NCBI GenBank assembly: GCA_900542005.1
Contig: UQLW01000031.1
Location: forward strand, 1 to 38,485
Direction of reading: 5' to 3'
From: an uncultured Eubacteriales bacterium
Lineage (GTDB): Bacteria > Bacillota > Clostridia > Christensenellales > UMGS416
DNA: 38,485 nucleotides
Positions within the stretch are counted from its first letter, which is position 1, and every line of letters begins with the position of its first letter. The notes beneath the pieces are model-generated. The model was not told the origin of the DNA, ran no database searches, and saw only the letters and a list, made by a program, of their open reading frames with translations. This document shows, one piece after another, positions 24,872 through 31,858 of the stretch. Position numbers and translations under genes: made by a program.

Positions 24872-24900
24872 ATGGTACTCTATTTTTTTCGTGGTTTCAA
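24872..24900 (-). promoter_or_regulatory. promoter of the Nudix-like gene
   Basis: On the minus strand TTGAAA (complement of 24895-24900) is 17 bp upstream of TACCAT (complement of 24872-24877). It lies about 30 bp before the start codon and is divergent from the PBP gene promoter. Confidence 0.5.
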
Positions 24901-24968
24901 TGGCCGAAACTTCTTTGTAAGAATTACGTCAAATTTGCGGAAGCCTTTTCCTTTGGCGAGAAATGGTC

Positions 24969-24974
24969 TATACT
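24969..24974 (+). promoter_or_regulatory. -10 element of the class A PBP gene
   Basis: TATACT lies 28 bp upstream of the PBP start codon. TTTTCC at 24946-24951 is a weak -35 at 17 bp. Assigned from position and the good -10. Confidence 0.4.
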
Positions 24975-25001
24975 AAGGGGAAGCTTCAAAGGAGGTATTG
25001 G

Positions 25002-28000
25002 ATGAAGCAACGCATTCGCGAATGGTGCTCCGCCATTCATGATTTTTTTACGCCCATCCCTAACCCAGCGACCGGCGAGATGGGCCCCAGCGCCTTCATG
25101 AATATGATGGGCCGCTGGGGCGGGCGTATTGCCGACGGCTGGCGCAGCCTGACCGGGGGCAGAAGGGCCCCGGCACAGCCGGAGGAGTACGGCCAGAAGG
25201 AGAAGCCCGGTGTCCCTGAAGATTCGGAGAGGATGCGCCCGGCGCAGGAGGAAATATACCGCGAGCCGGATACGCCGGCGGCCTATGCCCGCAAAATGGC
25301 GGAGCAGGGCCAAAAGGCGGAAGGCAGAAACGAGCCGCGCCGCCAGGCGCGCCCGGGTGCAGAGGACCCGGGCACAGGGGCTCCGCGCCGGGCCGGCCGC
25401 GATGGGCAGCTCCCCCGCCGCTTCCCGGAGGCTGGAGAGGGCGGGCCCGCCCGGCAGCGGCAGCCCGCGCAGCCAGCAGGCAAGCCCTCCCGCAGCGCTG
25501 AGGGCCATGAGCCGGAGCGCCGCGCCAGGCGGCGGACGCTGGAGGAGCCCCAGGTCAGCCCCCTCTTTGTTTTCCGCAGCAAACCCAAGCCCCGGAACTT
25601 TGTCCTGTCCGTCATTGTCACCACGCTGAAGCTTTTTGCCGTCCTTATCTTGGTGGGGGGCATATCGGGTCTGGGCTTCGGCCTGGGGATCGCCCAGGCC
25701 TATGTGGCCACGACGCCGGATCTGGATATCACCCAGATCGAGGATCAAAGCGAGACCTCCTTTATCTATGATATGGATGGCAACCTAATCACCATGTACA
25801 CTGGCGTGGAAAACCGTATCTGGGCCACCCGGGAGGAGATGCCCCAGATGCTGCTGGACGCCATCGTATCCATTGAGGACGAACGCTTCTACAGCCACTC
25901 GGGCGTGGATATCAAGCGCATCATCGGCGCGCTTTTCAGCAATATGCGTTCCTCCACCACGCAGGGCGGCTCCACCATTACCCAGCAGCTCATCAAAATG
26001 CGCGTGCTCTCCTCAGAGCAGACCTACAAGCGCAAGCTGCAGGAGGCCTATCTGGCCATCCAGCTGGAGAAGGAGTATAGCAAGGACGAGATCCTTGTAG
26101 CCTATCTTAATACCATCAACCTGGCCCAATCCAACTATGGCGTGAAGGCGGCTGCCGAGGATTACTTTGGTAAGGAGCTTAGCGAGCTTTCGCTGCGGGA
26201 GTGCGCGATGCTGGCCGGCTGCGCCCAGGCGCCCTATACCTACGATCCCCGGAGCAATTTCTACACCCGCGACCGGGCGGAGGTGACCAATAAGCGCACC
26301 GACCTGGTGCTGGCGGCCATGTATAAGAACAACAAGATCACCAAGGAGCAATATGAGCAGGCGCTGAACGATACCCTGGTGATCCTGGAAAAATCGCCCC
26401 GCACGCAGAAATACGATTACCCCTATTTCGTGGAATACGCCGTGCAGGACGTGATCACGCACCTGCTGCGGGACCGGGGGCTGCCGGACAACGATACCAA
26501 CCGGAGCCAAATCGAATCGGAGATCCGCACCAGCGGCTATCATATCTATACCACCATGGACGCCAGCATGCAGGATACGCTGCAGGAAACGCTGTATAAC
26601 TGGGAAAACTACCCGGACATGAAGAACGCGGCCGACGCCACCTCCACAACCACCAACGCCGACGGCAGCCGGCTGACGCTGTCGCAGCCCCAGGTCGCCG
26701 CCAACATCGTGGATTATCACACCGGCTACGTTAAGGCGGTGGTTGGCGGACGGCAGGAGCCCTCCACCAAGAAGGGCCTCAGCCGCGCCACCAGCTCTCA
26801 GCCGCCGGGCTCGTCGATCAAGCCCATTTCCGTCTATGCGCCGGCGATTGACCAGGGGATCGGAGCGGGGACTATCATTGCCGACATGCCCGCTGAGATC
26901 AAGGGCTGGGGCGGACGGGGGTATCCCAACAACTCGGGCAATACCTTCCATGGCCCGGTATCGCTGCGCCAGGGCATTGTCAATTCCTACAACGTGGTCG
27001 CCGCGCGGGTGCTGGCTGATTATGTAGGCTATGACGTTTCAGCGGCCTATCTGCGGGAGCTGGGCGTTACCAGCGCGCTGAATGTGGACGGCCCCGGCCT
27101 GGCCCTGGGCACCTCGGGCCTGACGGTCATGGAGCTGGCCGGCGCCTATACGGCCCTGGGCAACGGCGGCGTCTATGTGGAGCCGGTCACCTTTACCAAG
27201 ATTGTAGACAGCAAGGGCGATACGGTGCTGGAATCGTCGAAAACCCAGATCCGCCGCCAGGTATTCAAGGAAAGCACGGCCTGGCTTATGACGGATATCC
27301 TGGAGGACGCGGTCGATCACGGCACCGGTACCCGCGCGAAAATCAGCGGCATGACCACGGCCGGCAAGACGGGCACCAACTCCGACAACTGCGGCGTCTC
27401 CTTCGTAGGGTATACGCCCTATTATGTATCGGCCATCTGGGTGGGCCATGATAACTATAAGCCCATGCGGTCCACCTCCGGCGGAAAGGGCGCGGCTCCT
27501 ATATTCAAGGCCTATATGACCATCGTACATGAAGGGCTGGAGGATAAGCCCATCTACACCCAATCCGCCGAGGAGGTGGGGCTTAAGCGGGTGACGGTCT
27601 GCGGCGTATCGGGTATGCTGGCAACGGACGCCTGCTCCGCCGATGCGGCGGGGCACGGCACGGTGACCGATTACTTTACCGATGAATCGGCCCCCACCCG
27701 CCGGTGCACCATGCATCAGCAGCTGACCTATTGCTCGGAGTCTGGCAAGCTGGCGTCCCCCTACTGCCCGCAGGAGCTGTGCTCCACGCAATCGGCCTTT
27801 ATCGTGCCGGCCGATTCGCCCTACCGCAATATGGACCGGGATAAGCTGCTTTCCTATTTCCCCAACGCAATCCTGGACTATCCTGAGAACGGCGCACTAT
27901 CCTACGACAACGAGAAGCATAAACAGTATTACTGCGATATCCATACTCAGCAATGGGCCGAGCAGCAGGCGGTGCTGACCCCGCTGATCCAGCAATCGCA

Positions 28001-28274
28001 GGCCCTCATCAACGAGGTGCAGAGCCTGATGGAGCAGGTTGCGCTGGATTCGGGCGCGCGTGACCAGCTTACGGCGGCCATCTCCGCCCTGACGGAGGCT
28101 TGCAACGTGACCCAGGAGGCTACGGCCATCCAAAATGCCTACGATAGCCTGAACGCGCTGAAGCTCCAATACCTGCAAGGCGGCGGGGCTACGCCCACCG
28201 AACCGGCAGACCCCACGGAGCCGGCCGATCCTACCGATCCTACCGATCCTCCGGAAACGACAGGCGGCGCGTAA
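25002..28274 (+). CDS. class A penicillin-binding protein (transglycosylase/transpeptidase)
   Basis: This bifunctional enzyme polymerises lipid II into glycan strands and cross-links them outside the membrane. It is 1090 residues long. The first 200 residues form a cytoplasmic, low-complexity Arg/Pro/Glu-rich region, followed by a membrane helix (about 207-235). The GT51 domain has catalytic E292 in EDERFYSH and QGGSTITQQLIK. The transpeptidase domain has S604 in the SSIK motif, SYN in NSYNVVAA, and K789 in KTGTN. A cysteine-rich C-terminal region (CGVSGMLATDAC, CTMHQQLTYC) and a Pro/Thr/Asp repeat tail end the protein. ATG 25002 follows AAAGGAGG; the frame open from 24963 overlaps the promoter. 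Single-gene unit with a terminator. Confidence 0.94.
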   Translation: MKQRIREWCSAIHDFFTPIPNPATGEMGPSAFMNMMGRWGGRIADGWRSLTGGRRAPAQPEEYGQKEKPGVPEDSERMRPAQEEIYREPDTPAAYARKMAEQGQKAEGRNEPRRQARPGAEDPGTGAPRRAGRDGQLPRRFPEAGEGGPARQRQPAQPAGKPSRSAEGHEPERRARRRTLEEPQVSPLFVFRSKPKPRNFVLSVIVTTLKLFAVLILVGGISGLGFGLGIAQAYVATTPDLDITQIEDQSETSFIYDMDGNLITMYTGVENRIWATREEMPQMLLDAIVSIEDERFYSHSGVDIKRIIGALFSNMRSSTTQGGSTITQQLIKMRVLSSEQTYKRKLQEAYLAIQLEKEYSKDEILVAYLNTINLAQSNYGVKAAAEDYFGKELSELSLRECAMLAGCAQAPYTYDPRSNFYTRDRAEVTNKRTDLVLAAMYKNNKITKEQYEQALNDTLVILEKSPRTQKYDYPYFVEYAVQDVITHLLRDRGLPDNDTNRSQIESEIRTSGYHIYTTMDASMQDTLQETLYNWENYPDMKNAADATSTTTNADGSRLTLSQPQVAANIVDYHTGYVKAVVGGRQEPSTKKGLSRATSSQPPGSSIKPISVYAPAIDQGIGAGTIIADMPAEIKGWGGRGYPNNSGNTFHGPVSLRQGIVNSYNVVAARVLADYVGYDVSAAYLRELGVTSALNVDGPGLALGTSGLTVMELAGAYTALGNGGVYVEPVTFTKIVDSKGDTVLESSKTQIRRQVFKESTAWLMTDILEDAVDHGTGTRAKISGMTTAGKTGTNSDNCGVSFVGYTPYYVSAIWVGHDNYKPMRSTSGGKGAAPIFKAYMTIVHEGLEDKPIYTQSAEEVGLKRVTVCGVSGMLATDACSADAAGHGTVTDYFTDESAPTRRCTMHQQLTYCSESGKLASPYCPQELCSTQSAFIVPADSPYRNMDRDKLLSYFPNAILDYPENGALSYDNEKHKQYYCDIHTQQWAEQQAVLTPLIQQSQALINEVQSLMEQVALDSGARDQLTAAISALTEACNVTQEATAIQNAYDSLNALKLQYLQGGGATPTEPADPTEPADPTDPTDPPETTGGA
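28195..28260 (+). repeat. short tandem repeat encoding a Pro/Thr/Asp tail
   Basis: Repeats of the type ACCGAACCGGCAGACCC and GATCCTACC encode TEPADPTEPADPTDPTDPP at the C-terminus of the class A PBP. This is probably a flexible wall-spanning tail; copy number may vary between strains. Confidence 0.65.
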
Positions 28275-28290
28275 AGGCGCTGAATCCATC

Positions 28291-28332
28291 AAAAGGGAGC
28301 TCCCAGAGCGAAAGCTCGGGAAGCTCCCTTTT
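28291..28332 (+). terminator. Rho-independent terminator after the class A PBP gene
   Basis: AAAAGGGAGCT (28291-28301) pairs with AGCTCCCTTTT (28322-28332). Inside, CCC and GAGC pair with GCTC and GGG around a GAAA tetraloop. The paired right arm ends in TTTT. Confidence 0.85.
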
Positions 28333-28341
28333 CTGCGCGGC

Positions 28342-28357
28342 TGTTCATTTTTGAACA
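28342..28357. promoter_or_regulatory. perfect palindrome upstream of the elongasome operon
   Basis: TGTTCA and TGAACA flank TTTT. The site is about 50 bp upstream of the -10 at 28406 and just after the PBP terminator. It is a plausible operator for the DUF4321-maf-mre operon, but it does not match the LexA box (GAACN4GTTC); the binding protein is unknown. Confidence 0.35.
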
Positions 28358-28402
28358 ATGCACCCGCTGCGGCTATCAGGGTATACAGGAGAGAAAAAAG
28401 TG

Positions 28403-28411
28403 TGATATAAT
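28403..28411 (+). promoter_or_regulatory. extended -10 promoter of the DUF4321-maf-mre operon
   Basis: TGATATAAT fits the extended -10 form TGnTATAAT, which can work without a strong -35 (none is seen). The leader of about 80 bases contains a 7-bp stem GGACGGC/GCCGTCC with a 4-base loop at about 28429-28446. Confidence 0.55.
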
Positions 28412-28493
28412 AAAAAACACCCTTCGGGGGACGGCGGCGGCCGTCCTCCTTGCTGAAGGTTTATTTATTATGTGTATGTGCAGGTGATCATTG

Positions 28494-28745
28494 ATGCGTA
28501 CCCGTTCTGTTGCGCTGCTGCTGCTGTTGCTGATCGTCGGATCGGTGCTGGGCAGCGCGCTGTGGCAGCTGCTGGAGCCCATCCTTCCGGCCGCGCTGAG
28601 CCGTTCCTTCTCCATTGGGACCACGGGCGGCCCGCTGCAGGTGGATTTGAATTTTGTGACGCTCACCTTGGGCTTTGTGCTTAAGGTGAATATCGGCGCA
28701 GCGCTGGGCATGGCTGCGGCGCTCTTCTTTTATTTCAGGCGATGA
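28494..28745 (+). CDS. DUF4321 family small membrane protein
   Basis: The 83-residue protein has two hydrophobic segments, one at residues 7-27 (VALLLLLLIVGSVLGSALW) and one at the C-terminus (LGFVLKVNIGAALGMAAALFFY). The pattern and its position just before maf and mreB match the DUF4321 family of clostridia. Function is unknown; the constant link to the cell-shape operon suggests a role in the envelope or elongasome. The stop overlaps the maf start as ATGA. ATG 28494 is preferred over TTG 28491; the ribosome site (AGGTGAT) is modest. Confidence 0.75.
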   Translation: MRTRSVALLLLLLIVGSVLGSALWQLLEPILPAALSRSFSIGTTGGPLQVDLNFVTLTLGFVLKVNIGAALGMAAALFFYFRR

Positions 28746-29452
28746 GAGGCCGGCTGATTTTGGCGTCCCAGTCGCCGCGGCGGCGCGAGCTGCTGGGCAG
28801 GCTGGGCATCCCCTTTACCTGCGTGCCCGCCGGCAATGACGAGCGCTGCGACCTGTCGCTCCCGCCGCAGCTTGCGGCGGGGCAGGTAGCTCTAAGCAAG
28901 GCGGAGGACGTCCGCCGGCGCTGCGGCCAGGGCTGCTGGGTTCTGGGGGCCGATACAATGGTGGTCTGCGGCGGGAGCATACTGGGCAAGCCCAGGAGCG
29001 CGGAACATGCCCGGCAGATGCTGCGGGCGCTTTCCGGTCGGTGGCACGAGGTGATGACGGCCTTGGCGCTGTTTGCGCCGTCGGGACGCCTGCTGCAGGC
29101 GGTGGAGATCACGCGGGTGCATGTTTCGGCCATGGATGATGAAGCGGTTGAGGCCTATATGGCGACAGGCGAGCCCATGGACGGCGCCGGCCTCCCGGCG
29201 GACACAAAGGAGCTGATCAAGCAAGGCTGGATGGATACGTCCGGGCAATGGAAAACCCGCAACGGCCACCGTCCCGAATGCATGGACAAAGCGGGCGCCT
29301 ATGGGATACAGGGCGGCGCGGCGGCCTATATCGACCGGATCGAGGGCAGCTACGATAATGTGGTGGGGCTGCCGCTGGCACGGCTGCGGGCTATGCTGGC
29401 AGAGGCTGGCTATAAGGAGGCTAATCAAGTTGATGAATCCGCTACGCAGTGA
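28742..29452 (+). CDS. maf: Maf family nucleoside triphosphate pyrophosphatase with internal insertion
   Basis: Maf proteins hydrolyse non-canonical or modified nucleoside triphosphates and delay septum formation when overproduced. The protein begins LILASQSPRRRELL, has the catalytic ADTMVV and later DKAGAYGIQG, IEGSYDNVVGLPL, all normal. It is 236 residues instead of about 190-200. Between GEPMD and KAGAYG, which are adjacent in other Maf proteins, 35 extra residues are present (148-182). At DNA level this is 105 bp bounded by ATGGAC at 29177-29182 and 29282-29287. The frame is kept. The insertion lies beside a conserved loop, so activity may be altered. Confidence 0.9.
   Translation: MRGRLILASQSPRRRELLGRLGIPFTCVPAGNDERCDLSLPPQLAAGQVALSKAEDVRRRCGQGCWVLGADTMVVCGGSILGKPRSAEHARQMLRALSGRWHEVMTALALFAPSGRLLQAVEITRVHVSAMDDEAVEAYMATGEPMDGAGLPADTKELIKQGWMDTSGQWKTRNGHRPECMDKAGAYGIQGGAAAYIDRIEGSYDNVVGLPLARLRAMLAEAGYKEANQVDESATQ
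29183..29287 (+). repeat. 105-bp in-frame insertion in maf bounded by a 6-bp direct repeat
   Basis: Removing the segment restores an uninterrupted Maf consensus (GEPMDKAGAYGIQG). The ATGGAC repeat on both sides could be a target-site duplication or the footprint of a recombination event. Similar GGCGCC/GGGCGCC follows each copy. The encoded peptide includes KELIKQGWMDTSGQWKTRN and resembles no family I know. Confidence 0.6.
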
Positions 29453-30467
29453 CGTGGTATTGGATCTGGGGACGGAAAAAACCCGTATTGCGCTGCGGGG
29501 CCGGGGCATCCTGATGGAAGAGCCCTCGGCGGTGGCCTTTCGCCCCGGAGGACAGGCGATCGCGGCCGGCGAGGAAGCTGTAACCCTGGCAGGAAAAAAC
29601 CCTGCCGGCGTCCAGCTGGCGCGGCCCATCCGCGGCGGCGCGGTGTCGGATGCGGCGGCGGCTGGGGAAATGGTACGCCTGATGATGCGCAAGGCCCGGG
29701 CCGGGTGGCCGCGGCTTTGGCGGTCGGCGCTGATTTTGACGTCAGCCTGTCTAAGCGAGGTGGAAAAGCGGGCGGCGGAGCAGGCGGTGAAGCTGGCGGG
29801 AGCGGCAGAGGTCTGGCTGGAGGATGCCGGCTGGGCGGCTGCCCTGGGCTGCGGCCTGCCGCTGGATGCGCCGCAGGGCAGCATGGTGGTGGACATTGGA
29901 GCGGGCACGACGACTGCGGCGGTCTATTCCCTGCAGGGCCAGGTGGCCTGCCAGTGCAGCGTCGCGGGGGCGGACGGCTGGGACCAGGCCATAATCGCCT
30001 ACATCCGCCGGGAGCACCAGGTAGTGGTGAACGAAGAAACTGCCCGGGAAATAAAATGCCTGCTGGCCGACGTCTATGAGCCGCGCTATGAGGACACCCA
30101 TCCGGTGCGGGGCCGGGATATATCAAGCGGGCTGCCGGTGACGCTGGATATCGGCGCGACGGAGGTATGCCAGGCGCTGGAGGGCTGTATGGAAGCGTTG
30201 GTTGAAACGATCAGCGCAGCGCTGGCGCAGACGCCGCCGGAGCTGGCGGCCGACGTGCTGAAAAACGGATTGACCCTGTGCGGCGGCGGAAGCCTGCTGA
30301 AGGGGCTGCCGGAGCGCATGGAGCAGGCGCTGCATATCCCGGCTTCACGGGCGCAGCGGCCCTGCCAGGCGGCGGTTGTGGGCGGTGAAATGCTCCTGGA
30401 GCGGGGCATTGCATATCTACAGAAAAGAGCCGGCATTCAGCCGGGAAGGCGGATCTATCATGCGTAA
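29433..30467 (+). CDS. mreB: divergent MreB-family actin-like protein
   Basis: MreB forms membrane filaments that guide the cell-wall elongation machinery. The 344-residue protein has the actin-like blocks VVLDLGTEKT (phosphate 1), VVDIGAGTTTAAVYSL (phosphate 2) and TLCGGGSLLKGLPERM (adenosine). Several normally fixed positions differ: DLGTxNT is DLGTEKT, DIGGGTT is DIGAGTT, and EEPMAAAIG is EDAGWAAALG. It sits directly before mreC and mreD. ATG 29433 is 12 bp past AAGGAGG; TTG 29430 is a near-equal alternative. It overlaps maf by 20 bp and mreC by 8 bp. Confidence 0.85.
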   Translation: MNPLRSDVVLDLGTEKTRIALRGRGILMEEPSAVAFRPGGQAIAAGEEAVTLAGKNPAGVQLARPIRGGAVSDAAAAGEMVRLMMRKARAGWPRLWRSALILTSACLSEVEKRAAEQAVKLAGAAEVWLEDAGWAAALGCGLPLDAPQGSMVVDIGAGTTTAAVYSLQGQVACQCSVAGADGWDQAIIAYIRREHQVVVNEETAREIKCLLADVYEPRYEDTHPVRGRDISSGLPVTLDIGATEVCQALEGCMEALVETISAALAQTPPELAADVLKNGLTLCGGGSLLKGLPERMEQALHIPASRAQRPCQAAVVGGEMLLERGIAYLQKRAGIQPGRRIYHA

Positions 30468-31302
30468 GTTACGAAAACTGATCCCGTGGCTGCTGCTGGC
30501 GGTGGCGGTAGCGCTGTCGGTGGTGCTTTTGGTGCAGACCTACGGGCGCCAGCGGCAGAGCCAGCTGATTCCCGAGAGGGTAGCGGCGCAGCTGGGGCAG
30601 GGCGCGACGGAGGGCTTTGCCGGCGCTGCCTCCGGGGTGAAGGATTTTTTCATCTGGCTTGTGAACTGGCGGGAGATGGCCCGGGAAAACCAGGCCAATG
30701 CCCAGCAGATCGCCCAGCTGACGGCTGAGCGGGACCTGCTGGCCCAGCAGCTGGCTGAAAGCGGCGCGGCGGCGGCGCTGACAGATTACCAGAAAACCCT
30801 GAATGTGGACAGCCTTTATGCCAAGGTAATCGCCAAGGAACCGGGGAGCTGGATCGAGCAGTTCACGGTGAACTGCGGCAGCCGCGATGGCGTGGCTGTC
30901 GATATGATCGTGGTCAATGAAGAGGGGCTGGTAGGCCGCGTGATGGAGGTGGGGGAGAGCTATGCCAAGGTGATTACGATCGTGGATCCGCGCAGCTCCA
31001 TCAGCATCATGCTGGAACGTTCAAGGGACGAGGGCATCCTGAAGGGCGCGCAGGACGCCGGGGCCAGCAGCCCCCAGTGCTCCCTGGAATATCTCCCCTT
31101 CAATGCCGACATGGTGCCGGGCGACCGGGTCGTAACCTCTGACCTGGGCGGCGTGTTCCCCAAGGGGCTGACGGTGGGGACGGTCGTGGAGGCGGCCAGC
31201 GCGAAGAACAGCGGCCAGTATGCGGTCGTGGAACCGGCAGTGGATTTCGGGCATATCAGCCATGTGCTGATCCTTACGGGCCTACAGGCCCAGGGTGAGT
31301 AG
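30460..31302 (+). CDS. mreC: rod shape-determining protein MreC
   Basis: MreC is a single-pass protein that links cytoplasmic MreB to extracellular PBP2/RodA. The 280-residue protein has a membrane helix at about 8-28 (LIPWLLLAVAVALSVVLLV), a coiled coil at about 75-110 (ENQANAQQIAQLTAERDLL) and the beta-barrel domain with NCGSRDGVAVDMIVVNEEGL and GDRVVTSDLGGVFPKGL. Length and motifs are typical. ATG 30460 overlaps mreB by 8 bp. Confidence 0.93.
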   Translation: MRKLRKLIPWLLLAVAVALSVVLLVQTYGRQRQSQLIPERVAAQLGQGATEGFAGAASGVKDFFIWLVNWREMARENQANAQQIAQLTAERDLLAQQLAESGAAAALTDYQKTLNVDSLYAKVIAKEPGSWIEQFTVNCGSRDGVAVDMIVVNEEGLVGRVMEVGESYAKVITIVDPRSSISIMLERSRDEGILKGAQDAGASSPQCSLEYLPFNADMVPGDRVVTSDLGGVFPKGLTVGTVVEAASAKNSGQYAVVEPAVDFGHISHVLILTGLQAQGE

Positions 31303-31303
31303 A

Positions 31304-31843
31304 ATGCGGTGGCTTCAGAGGGGGAAACCCTTCCTATGGGTGCTTTTGCTGGCGGTGGTATGCTTTGGCCTGCAGCTGGGCGCCTTTCAGGCGCTGAGTA
31401 TCCACAGCGTCGGGCCCGACCTTATCCTGGCGCTGATCGTATCGGTATCGTTGTGCCAGGGGCCTGTATGGGGCACCCTGCTGGCGCTGGCGCTGGGGCT
31501 GATGGCCGACAGCCTGATAGGCTGGGGCTTGGGGCTCCATATGCTCTGCTATGTGCTCACCGCCGGATTGTGCGGGCTGTACGAGCTGCGGCTGCATGCG
31601 GATGCGCCCTGGCTCTCCCCGGCGCTGTCCGCGGGGGCGGTGCTGCTGTCCAAGCTAGTTACCTTTGCCGTGCTGTATATCAGCCGTGTGGCGGTGCCGG
31701 TGACGGGCGCGCTTTTTTACCGGCTGGCCGTTACGGTCCTTCTGACCGGGGCGGCGTCGCTGGCGATCCATCTTATCCTCTACCGGCGCCTGCAGCCGGC
31801 CGTGGAGGATACCTTTGCAAGAAACTTCAGAACATACCGCTAA
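31304..31843 (+). CDS. mreD: rod shape-determining protein MreD
   Basis: MreD is a small integral membrane partner of MreC. The 179-residue protein is almost wholly hydrophobic with about five helices (FLWVLLLAVVCFGLQLGAF; PDLILALIVSVSLCQG; LALALGLMADSLIGWGLG) and matches the family in the G-x-x-x-D-S segment. ATG 31304 follows GGTGA two bases after the mreC stop; an in-frame GTG at 31295 overlapping mreC is possible. Confidence 0.85.
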   Translation: MRWLQRGKPFLWVLLLAVVCFGLQLGAFQALSIHSVGPDLILALIVSVSLCQGPVWGTLLALALGLMADSLIGWGLGLHMLCYVLTAGLCGLYELRLHADAPWLSPALSAGAVLLSKLVTFAVLYISRVAVPVTGALFYRLAVTVLLTGAASLAIHLILYRRLQPAVEDTFARNFRTYR

Positions 31844-31858
31844 AAAGGAGTTGGGACG

